This document shows, one piece after another, positions 15,638 to 23,799 of a DNA stretch of 24,010 nt. The DNA comes from an uncultured Prevotella sp. (GTDB lineage Bacteria; Bacteroidota; Bacteroidia; Bacteroidales; Bacteroidaceae). The stretch spans positions 1 to 24,010 of the forward strand of contig CAMTJK010000013.1 of assembly GCA_947072805.1 (NCBI GenBank), read 5' to 3'. A program made the translations under genes and the position numbers. How positions within the stretch are numbered: position 1 is the first letter of the stretch; every line of letters begins with the position of its first letter. A model generated the notes under the pieces. It saw nothing but the letters and a program-made list of their open reading frames with translations, searched no databases and was not told the DNA's origin.

Positions 15638-16657
15638 ATGAAAAAGTTTTTGATATATTTTATGGCAATGACCACATGTCTATGTGCCAAAGCTGTAACC
15701 GTTACCATTACCACCGACGAGGGTTTCGACAATCCCGCCATCATCTCCACCATGCAGCAAAACTTAGGTGTCGTACTCACGGAAATAAACAATGCCTACA
15801 ACGAGAAACGCGACATAAACACGGTAGCACTGCCCATGGACGACCATGCAAAGAACATGCTCGTAACATTATGGTCTACCGTTCACTTCTATTGCGACGA
15901 CGAGGAAGTGGTAGACCGCTGCTGGCCGCTCAAAAACAGCTACCTGCTGCGACAGATTCCTCTCATCATAGACCCGCAGGACGACGCCTTTACAAGCGGT
16001 ACATATCAGGAGGCTGTAGTGGAATTTGGCACTAACGGACAGATCATAGACTTCCGTTTCGCACTCGATGCACAGCTCTCGGAGAGCATGGAACGTTGCG
16101 GCTCGGTAGTGGAAACCGAACGTCGCATGATTATCCTCGACTATATCGAGCAGTTCCGTACGGCTTACTGTACAAAGAATATCGACTTTATGGAAAAGAT
16201 ATTCAGTGACGACGCCGTCATCATAACAGGTAAGGTGGTACACACACGCCCCAACGACCTCGGACAGTCAAACGCCAAAGTAATATACAACCGCCAGAAC
16301 AAGCAGGAATACCTTAAGAATCTGAAAAGAGCATTCCTGCGCAACAAATATATCGAAGTGAAATTCAGCGAGATCGGCGACAGCAACGGCACAGCAAGCG
16401 GTGGCTGTCCGGGCATAACACGCTCGCAAAACAACCCCAACTTCTATGGTGTGCGTCTGCGTCAGGAGTGGAAGTCGAGCAATTACAGCGACGAGGGTTA
16501 CGTATTCCTGCTGTGGAACTTCACGAACGAGGCAGAACCTGTCATAGAAGTGCGTACATGGCAGCCCACTTACGTTGGTACCACAGGCGGTACAAAACAG
16601 AAGCTGGCGGAAGAAGACATCTTCAACATGAGTTCCGTTGAGGACATGATACAATAG
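15638..16657 (+). CDS. Exported protein with probable NTF2-like domain (operon gene 6)
   Basis: The product (339 aa) has an N-terminal signal peptide (MKKFLIYFMAMTTCLCAKA). The first half is unrecognised alpha/beta. From about 157 the pattern resembles an NTF2-like cone fold: a long helix (RRMIILDYIEQFRTAYCTKN), then FMEKIFSDDAVIITGKVV. A helix LKNLKRAFLRNKYIEVKF follows, then antiparallel strands ending in GYVFLLWNFTNEAEPVIEVR and TWQP. That helix-helix-'F..DA'-strand order is typical of the superfamily, but the assignment is by eye. NTF2-like domains bind small ligands or peptides or act as adaptors, so no enzyme activity is implied. It lies 25 nt after gene 5 and 36 nt before gene 7. Confidence 0.75.
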   Translation: MKKFLIYFMAMTTCLCAKAVTVTITTDEGFDNPAIISTMQQNLGVVLTEINNAYNEKRDINTVALPMDDHAKNMLVTLWSTVHFYCDDEEVVDRCWPLKNSYLLRQIPLIIDPQDDAFTSGTYQEAVVEFGTNGQIIDFRFALDAQLSESMERCGSVVETERRMIILDYIEQFRTAYCTKNIDFMEKIFSDDAVIITGKVVHTRPNDLGQSNAKVIYNRQNKQEYLKNLKRAFLRNKYIEVKFSEIGDSNGTASGGCPGITRSQNNPNFYGVRLRQEWKSSNYSDEGYVFLLWNFTNEAEPVIEVRTWQPTYVGTTGGTKQKLAEEDIFNMSSVEDMIQ

Positions 16658-16693
16658 AAACACGACAAATCCTTAAACAAAAGCAGGAAGATA

Positions 16694-18244
16694 ATGCAAA
16701 AGAAACTGATTATCCTCGGCATGATGATGATGACCGCCGCCATGACAATGGCGCAATCCTTGATAACGATATCAAAAGATAACCGACTTACCAAAGCCGC
16801 CAAGCTGAACGGAAAAGCCGGCGTCATCTTCATGTCGAAAGCCAACGACATCGTAATCAGCTCTACAGTAAAGAAAGACGCCGTGGCTGACAAAGCCCAA
16901 AAGGTGGGTGACCACTACGAATACGAAATGATTCTCGACATAAGCGGAGGCCGAGACCGCGTATTCAACGTATCGCAGCGAGGCACCGCCATCAGCGAAA
17001 AGACCGGTCAGACCCTTCTCAATGCCAACGAGTACATATACTTTAACGTGGAAATGGTAAAGAACCCTATCACCATGGAAACCGGCAATGACGGCGACAG
17101 CTATATAGGAAGCGGCAACGGATGGGCACTGATAGAGTTCAACAGCGAAATAAAGCTGAAAGTGACATACAGTCCCAAGCTGAAAGCCATCTTCAAAAGC
17201 GGAAAGAACAAGGCTGGAGCCTATGTAGATTCGCTCATCGTGAAGCTGGACAGTTACCAGCCAATGCAGGAACGCATCAAGCTCCTCAAAGAGCAGTACG
17301 AAAAGGCCGACGCACAGATAGACGTCCTTATTGATAAAGGTGCCACTGAAGAGGAAATAAAGAAACAGGAAAATGAGGCCAAGAGATGCGAAGACGCTTA
17401 CAATGAAGGCGTCGCGCTGCTCAACGAACTCACCTACATCAGCGTGAAAGGCGAAGGCACCAACGAACGCACAATAGACCCCGACGATCTTCTGGCACTG
17501 AACAGCAAAGACAAGCGTCGTTACAACATACTCGTGTTGTCGAAGAAAGTTGAAGTATTCAAGACAAAATACGAAGAGATGATACACCAGGCCGAAAGCC
17601 ACAAGCAAAGCCGCGACTACAAGTCTGCCGAGCAGTTCTTCAGAAGCGCCGCCGAGGAAAGCGGAGTGTCTGCCGTCAACAAGCAGGCTGCACTGCAAAG
17701 TGCAAACAAGATGGCGGAGCTTGCCAAATTCAAGCAGGAAACAGACGAGTTGTCTGACCGGCTGTACAAAATCACGGCAGAAAACCAGCGTATCAATAAG
17801 GAAGAGCTCTTCAATATGATAGACAATATCTCGGAACGATACAAGGCACTGAACAAAGAAACAAACGATGCCTTCTATCTGGAAGAAGCCAACCGCCTGC
17901 AAGCAGAGAAGAGCAAGGTGGGAACCGTATTCAAGGGCCGTTTCGTGATGAGCGAATACAAGGGCGGCAAGCTTATGGAAACTCCTATCAGTAATGTCAG
18001 GATATACGGTTCGCAAGCAAGCGTGTGCGAGGACATGGCAAGCATATCCTATCCGCACAAAGGCGAAACCATAATGACAGTGAATACTCCCGACGGACGC
18101 TTCAGCTTCACCTTACAGCCCGGACAATACCGCTCGCTGATATTTGAAGCCGTAGGCAACGGCAACATAAAGAAGAACAAGTATGTCAGTGTAGAAAATC
18201 TTACCGTAGACAAGAACGTGAAGGTAAGATTCCCAAAAGAATAA
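16694..18244 (+). CDS. Exported coiled-coil/TPR-like protein with C-terminal beta-sandwich (operon gene 7)
   Basis: The product (516 aa) begins with a signal peptide (MQKKLIILGMMMMTAAMTMA, cut near 20/21). Residues about 22-185 are beta-rich (YEYEMILDISGGRDRVFNVS). About 190-245 is a charged coiled coil (MQERIKLLKEQYEKADAQID). About 275-405 is all-helical with a TPR-like stretch (HKQSRDYKSAEQFFRSAAEE) and a further coiled coil. About 409-516 looks like a carboxypeptidase-regulatory or Cna-B-like beta-sandwich: PISNVRIYG, then NTPDGRFSFTLQPGQYRSLI, then strands to the end. Such domains mediate extracellular contacts. It is probably a periplasmic or surface scaffold. No lipobox or T9SS sorting signal is obvious. 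Confidence 0.8.
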   Translation: MQKKLIILGMMMMTAAMTMAQSLITISKDNRLTKAAKLNGKAGVIFMSKANDIVISSTVKKDAVADKAQKVGDHYEYEMILDISGGRDRVFNVSQRGTAISEKTGQTLLNANEYIYFNVEMVKNPITMETGNDGDSYIGSGNGWALIEFNSEIKLKVTYSPKLKAIFKSGKNKAGAYVDSLIVKLDSYQPMQERIKLLKEQYEKADAQIDVLIDKGATEEEIKKQENEAKRCEDAYNEGVALLNELTYISVKGEGTNERTIDPDDLLALNSKDKRRYNILVLSKKVEVFKTKYEEMIHQAESHKQSRDYKSAEQFFRSAAEESGVSAVNKQAALQSANKMAELAKFKQETDELSDRLYKITAENQRINKEELFNMIDNISERYKALNKETNDAFYLEEANRLQAEKSKVGTVFKGRFVMSEYKGGKLMETPISNVRIYGSQASVCEDMASISYPHKGETIMTVNTPDGRFSFTLQPGQYRSLIFEAVGNGNIKKNKYVSVENLTVDKNVKVRFPKE

Positions 18245-18271
18245 AATTATTAACCATAAACAAAACATCTT

Positions 18272-19000
18272 ATGAAAAAGTTATCTCTAATTTTAATCTG
18301 CCTGCTTGCTGCAGGCATTATGATGCCCACAGAGGTAAACGCACAGAAAAAGAAGAAAGAATTCAAATGGGCTCTTCCCGAACTTACCGGAGATGCCAGC
18401 TTTGATGAATATCTTCTGAAATGCGATACTCTATACAACAACATTAAAGGCTACTGCAACAACATCGAATTCTACGAGGTGGCAGAAATAACCGTCATCG
18501 ACGAGAACGGCGAGAAAGACACGCAGTATCAGGTAGTAGACAAGGATGGCAATCTGCGCAGCTCGAACAAAGCGTTTCAGCAGAACATGGACTTGATAAT
18601 GGCTTATCCGCAGATAGCTCTCGACATGACCGGCATGGCAGCCTATACGACATCAGCCACGGCAGCACTGCCCGGACTTGGCATGAAGGCTCTGTCATAC
18701 GCCAAATATCTGAAAGCTGGTCCGAACATTATCAGCATGGGCGGTAGCGAGATGAAGAAGATATACAAGAAAGCCCGTGCACAGGCCAAACAGATAAAGG
18801 CTCTGAAGCAAGGCAAGATAGACGAGGTGAAAGCTTTGCAGGCTGAAGTGAACGGTGGCGATGTCAATGCTGGAACAGCAAGTCTGCGCGCCATCGAAAT
18901 GAACAAGGCTAACTATGAAGAGCAGTTCGGAAAAATCACTGCTGAAGACAATGAAATAGGAAACGTTACAAATAACGATATTCCGGAAGATACCATCTGA
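18272..19000 (+). CDS. Exported helical protein with a Gly/Ala-rich hydrophobic segment (operon gene 8)
   Basis: The product (242 aa) is not recognised. A signal peptide ends near VNA/Q (24/25), followed at once by KKKK. After a polar alpha/beta part, residues about 110-158 are unusually Gly/Ala/Met-rich and moderately hydrophobic (MTGMAAYTTSATAALPGLGM at 119-138, then KALSYAKYLKAGPNIISMGG). This could be an amphipathic or membrane-inserting hairpin. A Lys/Ala-rich helix (KKARAQAKQIKALKQ) and an acidic C-terminus follow. The segment recalls membrane-active proteins in composition only. It is the last gene of the operon; the 174-bp palindrome begins 13 nt after its stop. Confidence 0.75.
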   Translation: MKKLSLILICLLAAGIMMPTEVNAQKKKKEFKWALPELTGDASFDEYLLKCDTLYNNIKGYCNNIEFYEVAEITVIDENGEKDTQYQVVDKDGNLRSSNKAFQQNMDLIMAYPQIALDMTGMAAYTTSATAALPGLGMKALSYAKYLKAGPNIISMGGSEMKKIYKKARAQAKQIKALKQGKIDEVKALQAEVNGGDVNAGTASLRAIEMNKANYEEQFGKITAEDNEIGNVTNNDIPEDTI

Positions 19001-19012
19001 TGACCTACCGGG

Positions 19013-19186
19013 GTTTAACCCAAATCGGCCATTAGCGTTATGATGATAACTGCTTATATTTTTGAACAGATGTCTTTACGTTTTGAGGGAGCAATGGGGT
19101 TCCATTGTAACTGATAAACGAAAAGACAGATGACAAAAAGAAAGTATGTTTGCGCATAACAGTCTAATGGACGATTTGGGTTTAAC
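19013..19186. repeat. 174-bp imperfect palindromic element
   Basis: The segment folds on itself along its whole length about a centre at 19099.5. The terminal arms 19013-19035 and 19164-19186 match in 21 of 23 bases as inverted repeats. The centre is CAATGG 19092-19097, loop GGTT, CCATTG 19102-19107. Intermediate parts match too, e.g. TGTCTTTACGTTT at 19071-19083 against the complement of 19116-19128. Coding capacity is nil. The arm motif CCCAAATCGGCCATTAG recurs, altered, at 6898-6914 and 4307-4321. It could be a MITE-like or REP/BIME-like element or a structured RNA. No target duplication is obvious. Confidence 0.8.
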
Positions 19187-19193
19187 AGACCCG

Positions 19194-19290
19194 CAAAAAG
19201 AAGACTTTGAATCTTGTGATTCCGGTGACATAACAGGCTGACAACATACAGCACAACATGTCAGGACACAAAGTTCAAAGTCTTTTTTTG
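19194..19290. terminator. Probable bidirectional terminator between operon and rnr
   Basis: CAAAAAGAAGACTTTGAA (19194-19211) pairs with TTCAAAGTCTTTTTTTG (19274-19290) in about 17 bp with one bulge. The loop of about 62 nt holds a smaller inverted repeat, CTGACA 19238-19243 with TGTCAG 19259-19264. A-rich and T-rich ends give a U-tract on both strands. It lies between convergent gene ends (19000 and 19300). The large loop makes it an unusual terminator. Confidence 0.5.
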
Positions 19291-19299
19291 TCGGGTTAC

Positions 19300-21519
19300 T
19301 TATTCGTCAGCAAGCGTGAAGTCAAGCTGCCGTTTTTCCACATTAGCCTTGGCTACCTTTATCTTCACAGCATCGCCCAACTGGTACTTATGGCGGAAGC
19401 GTCTGCCCACAAGACAGTAGTTGCGCTCGTCGAAGTCGTAGTAATCGTCATCAAGATCGCGCATGGGTATCATGCCTTCACAGTGGTTCTCGTCTATCTC
19501 ACAGTATATTCCGTAACTCTGTATTCCGCTGATGTGCGCTTCGTAAGTGTTTCCTATCTTGTCAGACATAAACTCCACCATCTTGTATTTTATTGAATCG
19601 CGCTCGGCATTCTGCGCTATCTGTTCCATATTGCTGCAATGCTCGCAAAGCTCCTCATAATGATCCTTGTTGGCAGAACGTCCGCCAAGCTGATATTTGG
19701 TAAGCAGCCTGTGGACCATAGTATCCGGATAGCGGCGTATCGGCGAAGTGAAGTGCGTGTAATAATCGAAGGCCAGTCCGTAGTGCCCTATGTTATGCAC
19801 ACTGTATTTTGCCTTCATCATAGCCCTTAGTGCCACGGTCTCTATAAGGTTCTGTTCCTTTTTGCCTGCACACTGCTCCATCAGCGAGTTAAGGCTCTTT
19901 GATATGGCGCCCTTAGTTCCGGCAGTCTTCATCTTATATCCGAACTTCACAACAAAGGTGCGCAGCGTCTCGAGCTTTGTCGGGTCCGGCTGGTCGTGTA
20001 TACGGTATGGCAATGTCTTTGCCTTCTCACCCTTCTTCACCTTGCCTATGCTTTCAGCCACACTGCGGTTGGCAAGCAGCATAAATTCCTCTATGAGCTT
20101 ATTGGCATCTTTCGATTTCTTGAAGTAACAGCGTGTGGGTTTGCCCTGCTCGTCCACATCGAAGTGAAGTTCCTCGCGGTCAAACTTTACGGCGCCATTG
20201 GCAAAGCGGGCTTCGCGCAACTTTTTGGCAAGGCTGTCGAGGCGTATCAGCTGGTCGGCATATTCGCCTACGTATCCCTGTGGACCGGGAGCCGGTGCCG
20301 GTTTTCCGGTGCCGTCCACCACCCCATTCTTTTCGAGAATATCCTGCACCTCCTCATAGGCAAAGCGGCGGTTGCTCTTTATGACAGTATGGGCGAGATG
20401 CCACTTCTTCACCTGTGCATCGTCGTCCATAAGGAATATGGCACTATATGCGAGTTTCTCCTCGTCAGGACGCAGCGAGCAGATGAAGTTGCACAGACGT
20501 TCAGGAAGCATAGGTATTGTGCGGTCCACAAGATAGACACTCGTGGCGCGCTTTACAGCCTCCTTGTCGATGACAGAACCCTCTGTCACATAATGCGACA
20601 CGTCGGCAATGTGTACGCCCACCTCCCACAATAGCGGCGACGAGGCATCATCGGGATTCTCGTTCACACGGCGCAAGCTCAAGGCATCGTCGAAGTCCTT
20701 GGCGTCGTGCGGGTCGATGGTACAGGTAAACACATCCCTGAAATCCTCCCTCTCGGCATAATCTTCGGGCGTTATCTCTCCCGTTATCTTGTTGGCAGCG
20801 TCTTCCACCTCCTTCGGATACTTGTACGGCAGACCGTATTGTGCCAGTATTGCATGCATCTCCACGTTGTTGTCGCCCTGTTTTCCCAGCACATCAAGCA
20901 CCTCTCCGAACACGTTCTTGTGGTTGTCGTCGGGCCATCGTGTCACACGTACCACAGCCTTGTCGTCGGTCTTTCCGCCCTTGAGTGCGGACTTAGGTAT
21001 GATGATGTCGTTTGGAAACACATTGTCGGGGGTGATGAGAAAAGCCCAATCGTCTTCCACACGCAGTTTTCCCACCACTGTGTCGTGCGCCCTTTTTATT
21101 ATCGCCGTCACCATGGCTTCCTTGATGTGCTTCTGGCGGCGTGCCATAAACGTTACCTGCACACGGTCTCCGTCGAGAGCCCACATCGAATTGCGCTCTG
21201 CCACAAACACGGGCAGACCACCATCATCGGGGATGAAACTGTTCTTGCCGTTCGACTTGCGTCTGAATGTGCCCTCCTGCACCTGCGTGGTATTGTTAAG
21301 CCGGTAGGAATTGTCGCTTACCCTCATCAGAAAATCATCCCATGCCATCTCCTCCATCACGTCGATGGCAAGCATCTTGAGGGGATGAGTGTTTAACTTC
21401 AATGCCTTGAATATCTCCTTAAAACTGTAAGTCTTGTTCGGATTCGCTCTGAAAAACGACTCGAGAGCATCGGACACCTGGCTCTTCGTCATTCTCTTTC
21501 CTCCTTTTTTCTTTCCCAT
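19300..21519 (-). CDS. rnr: Ribonuclease R
   Basis: This is a processive 3'-to-5' exoribonuclease (739 aa) of the RNB family, which degrades structured RNA and takes part in RNA quality control. Domain order is complete. A short winged-helix-like N-terminus (about 10-65) is followed by cold-shock domains (about 80-215). The RNB catalytic domain (about 255-590) has the motif IDPHDAKDFDDA at 268-279. D269, D275, D277 and D278 align with the metal-binding Asp cluster of E. coli RNase R (D272, D278, D280, D281). A C-terminal S1 domain spans about 655-735 (GNTYEAHISGIQSYGIYCEI). The long Lys-rich tail of the E. coli enzyme is absent; a short basic stretch is at the N-terminus instead (MGKKKGGKR). 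It is divergent from the SDR gene. Confidence 0.95.
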   Translation of the reverse strand: MGKKKGGKRMTKSQVSDALESFFRANPNKTYSFKEIFKALKLNTHPLKMLAIDVMEEMAWDDFLMRVSDNSYRLNNTTQVQEGTFRRKSNGKNSFIPDDGGLPVFVAERNSMWALDGDRVQVTFMARRQKHIKEAMVTAIIKRAHDTVVGKLRVEDDWAFLITPDNVFPNDIIIPKSALKGGKTDDKAVVRVTRWPDDNHKNVFGEVLDVLGKQGDNNVEMHAILAQYGLPYKYPKEVEDAANKITGEITPEDYAEREDFRDVFTCTIDPHDAKDFDDALSLRRVNENPDDASSPLLWEVGVHIADVSHYVTEGSVIDKEAVKRATSVYLVDRTIPMLPERLCNFICSLRPDEEKLAYSAIFLMDDDAQVKKWHLAHTVIKSNRRFAYEEVQDILEKNGVVDGTGKPAPAPGPQGYVGEYADQLIRLDSLAKKLREARFANGAVKFDREELHFDVDEQGKPTRCYFKKSKDANKLIEEFMLLANRSVAESIGKVKKGEKAKTLPYRIHDQPDPTKLETLRTFVVKFGYKMKTAGTKGAISKSLNSLMEQCAGKKEQNLIETVALRAMMKAKYSVHNIGHYGLAFDYYTHFTSPIRRYPDTMVHRLLTKYQLGGRSANKDHYEELCEHCSNMEQIAQNAERDSIKYKMVEFMSDKIGNTYEAHISGIQSYGIYCEIDENHCEGMIPMRDLDDDYYDFDERNYCLVGRRFRHKYQLGDAVKIKVAKANVEKRQLDFTLADE

Positions 21520-21615
21520 AATATTCGTTTTAGTTTGTCAGTTGCATAAAACATGCCCATAAATGCAGCTGCACGAGGCTTGTACGACTGCCAATAAAGG
21601 CATATCCTATCATTG

Positions 21616-21623
21616 CAAAGGAA
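21616..21623 (-). promoter_or_regulatory. Possible -7 element of rnr
   Basis: On the minus strand this reads TTCCTTTG, one base from TAnnTTTG, about 97 nt before the rnr start. No clear -33 partner is seen, so the call is tentative. Confidence 0.3.
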
Positions 21624-21649
21624 CAAAAAAAGTCCGTATTTTAGCCTAT

Positions 21650-21684
21650 ATTGACTAATAATTTATTTTAAAATAGTACCTTTG
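21650..21684 (+). promoter_or_regulatory. Promoter of the SDR-PAP2 pair
   Basis: TACCTTTG at 21677-21684 is an exact -7 element. ATTG at 21650-21653 is a possible -33 element, but the 23-nt spacing is longer than usual. Transcription would start near 21691, about 13 nt before the ATG at 21704. Confidence 0.6.
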
Positions 21685-21703
21685 CACCAAAATTGTAACA
21701 CTC

Positions 21704-22696
21704 ATGAACATTCTAATAACAGGCGCAAGCGGCTTCATCGGCAGTTTTATCGTTGAAGAGGCTCTCAAGCGCGGCATGGAAGTGTGGGCTGCAGTGCGCA
21801 AGACAAGCAGCAGGAAGTATCTTTCCGACAACAGAATAAACTTCATTGAGCTGAACCTCGACAGCCAGACAGAAATGATCGAGAAGATGTGCGGACTGCA
21901 GTTCGACTATGTGGTGCATGCTGCCGGAGCCACAAAATGCCTGCACGCGGAAGACTTTCACCGCATAAACACCGAAGGCACAAAGAATCTCGTAATGGCA
22001 CTGCAACGGCTTCAGATGCCTCTGAAGAAATTTGTCTACGTGAGCAGCCTCAGCGTGTTCGGACCCGTAAGGGAGAAGCAACCCTATGGAGAGATTCTCG
22101 AAACGGACACCCCACAGCCAAACACGGCATACGGCAAAAGCAAACTGGAGAGCGAGATGTTCCTTGACACCCTGACCAACTTTCCCTGCGTCACACTCCG
22201 CCCGACGGGCGTCTACGGTCCGCGCGAACGCGACTACTTCATGATGGCACAGAGCATCAGAAACCATACCGACTTCTCTGTGGGTTACAAACCGCAAGAC
22301 ATCACATTTGTCTACGTGCTCGACGTTGTGCAGGCCGTATTCCTTGCACTCGAACACGGCAAAGACGGAAGAAAATATTTTCTTAGTGACGGCTACGTAT
22401 ACTCCTCACGCACATTCAGCGACCTGCTCATAAAGGAAATGGGAAGCCCATGGGTGTTGCGCATCAAGGCTCCGATATGGCTGTTGCGCATCATAACATT
22501 CTGCGGCGAATACATAGGACGGATGACGGGCAAGATATCTGCCCTCAACAACGACAAATACAACATAATGAAACAGCGCAACTGGCGCTGCGACATATCG
22601 CCGGCAGAACGCGAACTCGGATACAAACCGCAATATGACCTCGAAAAGGGCGTGGCACTGGCTGTGAAATGGTATCGCGAAAACGGCTGGCTGTAA
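21704..22696 (+). CDS. NAD(P)-dependent extended SDR (epimerase/dehydratase-like)
   Basis: The product (330 aa) is a short-chain dehydrogenase/reductase of the extended, epimerase-like type. It has the nucleotide motif TGASGFIG at 6-13, the SS of the catalytic Ser region at 114-115, and the catalytic pair Y143-GKS-K147. HAAGAT at 72-77 and RPTGVYGPRE follow the usual family pattern. The C-terminal third binds substrate; a hydrophobic stretch there (APIWLLRIITFCGEYIGRM) is unusual for sugar epimerases and suggests a lipid-like substrate or membrane contact. A PAP2-family gene follows 75 nt later without an obvious promoter. Related epimerase-like SDRs act as ketosphinganine or ceramide reductases in sphingolipid-making bacteria. 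That role is a hypothesis here; sugar-nucleotide or sterol-type reductase are alternatives. Confidence 0.85.
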   Translation: MNILITGASGFIGSFIVEEALKRGMEVWAAVRKTSSRKYLSDNRINFIELNLDSQTEMIEKMCGLQFDYVVHAAGATKCLHAEDFHRINTEGTKNLVMALQRLQMPLKKFVYVSSLSVFGPVREKQPYGEILETDTPQPNTAYGKSKLESEMFLDTLTNFPCVTLRPTGVYGPRERDYFMMAQSIRNHTDFSVGYKPQDITFVYVLDVVQAVFLALEHGKDGRKYFLSDGYVYSSRTFSDLLIKEMGSPWVLRIKAPIWLLRIITFCGEYIGRMTGKISALNNDKYNIMKQRNWRCDISPAERELGYKPQYDLEKGVALAVKWYRENGWL

Positions 22697-22771
22697 ATCA
22701 CACCACCACATCACATCTTTATATATATAGGCAATCGGCATATTCACGAACACGCCCGTAAAACATGTAAT

Positions 22772-23740
22772 ATGAAATTTCTTATATCACTATTCAAAAT
22801 AGAGAAAAAACCAAAGAAAGGGCTCCTTGCCCTGGAATGGGCAGTACTCGCCTATCTGGCATTCACACTCCTGCTCATGCTGTTCACCTACACCAAGCTC
22901 TCCAATCCTGAAGCCATGCTGTGGGGACGACTAAGAATAGTGGTAATGACCGCAGCACTATGGGGCGTCTACCGCATGATACCGTGCCGCTTCACACGCC
23001 TCTGCCGCATCGTCGCACAAATGGCACTGCTGTCATGGTGGTACCCCGACACATACGAGTTCAACCGCATGTTCGCCAATCTCGACCATCTGTTCGCACG
23101 CTACGACCAGACGCTCTTCGGATGTCAGCCCTCGCTGCTCTTTGCAGAGAAGTTTGACGGCGCCGTAATGAGCGAACTGATGTGCCTCGGCTACGCCTGC
23201 TACTATCCACTCATAGCCATCGTCACACTGTTCTTCTTCGTCTTCAGATACGAACAGTTCGGACGGGCTTCATTCATCATCCTCACATCATTCTTCATTT
23301 ACTATATCATCTACATATTTCTGCCCGTTGCCGGTCCGCAATACTACTACGAGGCAGTGGGACTTGACAACATCGCCAAAGGCATATTCCCCGACATAGG
23401 TCACTACTTTGCCGATCACAGCAACGCTCTCGCCACACCGGGATGGAAAGACGGCTTCTTCTACGACATGGTGCGTCAGGCACACGATGCCGGCGAACGT
23501 CCAACTGCCGCATTTCCAAGCAGTCACGTAGGAGTGAGCACCATTCTGATGATACTTGCATGGACTACACGCAACCGCCGGCTGCTTTACGTCATGCTGC
23601 CTTTCTACATACTGCTCTGTCTATCTACTGTCTACATATACGCCCACTACGCAGTAGATGTGATAGGCGGATGGGTATCGGCAGTAATAATCTGCGCCAT
23701 ACTCTGGATTTTCTACGACAAAACCGTAAAGAAAGAGTGA
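22772..23740 (+). CDS. PAP2-superfamily integral membrane phosphatase/phosphotransferase
   Basis: This polytopic inner-membrane protein (322 aa) has about six hydrophobic helices (roughly 22-40, 55-70, 133-158, 166-186, 255-285, 298-316). The PAP2 motifs C2 (FPSSH, 248-252) and C3 (STVYIYAHYAVDV, 285-297, with H292 and D296) are intact and supply the two active-site histidines. The first motif (KxxxxxxRP) is not evident. That is typical of the inositol-phosphorylceramide-synthase/AUR1-like branch rather than classical undecaprenyl or phosphatidate phosphatases. The N-terminus is basic and cytosolic. With the SDR just upstream it may modify a lipid head group; Bacteroidales make phosphoinositol and phosphoethanolamine sphingolipids. 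The substrate is unproven. Confidence 0.85.
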   Translation: MKFLISLFKIEKKPKKGLLALEWAVLAYLAFTLLLMLFTYTKLSNPEAMLWGRLRIVVMTAALWGVYRMIPCRFTRLCRIVAQMALLSWWYPDTYEFNRMFANLDHLFARYDQTLFGCQPSLLFAEKFDGAVMSELMCLGYACYYPLIAIVTLFFFVFRYEQFGRASFIILTSFFIYYIIYIFLPVAGPQYYYEAVGLDNIAKGIFPDIGHYFADHSNALATPGWKDGFFYDMVRQAHDAGERPTAAFPSSHVGVSTILMILAWTTRNRRLLYVMLPFYILLCLSTVYIYAHYAVDVIGGWVSAVIICAILWIFYDKTVKKE

Positions 23741-23799
23741 GATAACAAACATCGTCAAACCCTCGTCCGCCCCATTTCCTGCGGCAACACTCCAAGCTT

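Noticed and set aside
16772..18058. 428-codon open frame antisense to operon gene 7
   Set aside because: The plus-strand protein has a signal peptide, coiled coil and beta domain; the antisense frame is an artefact of Glu/Lys-rich codons.
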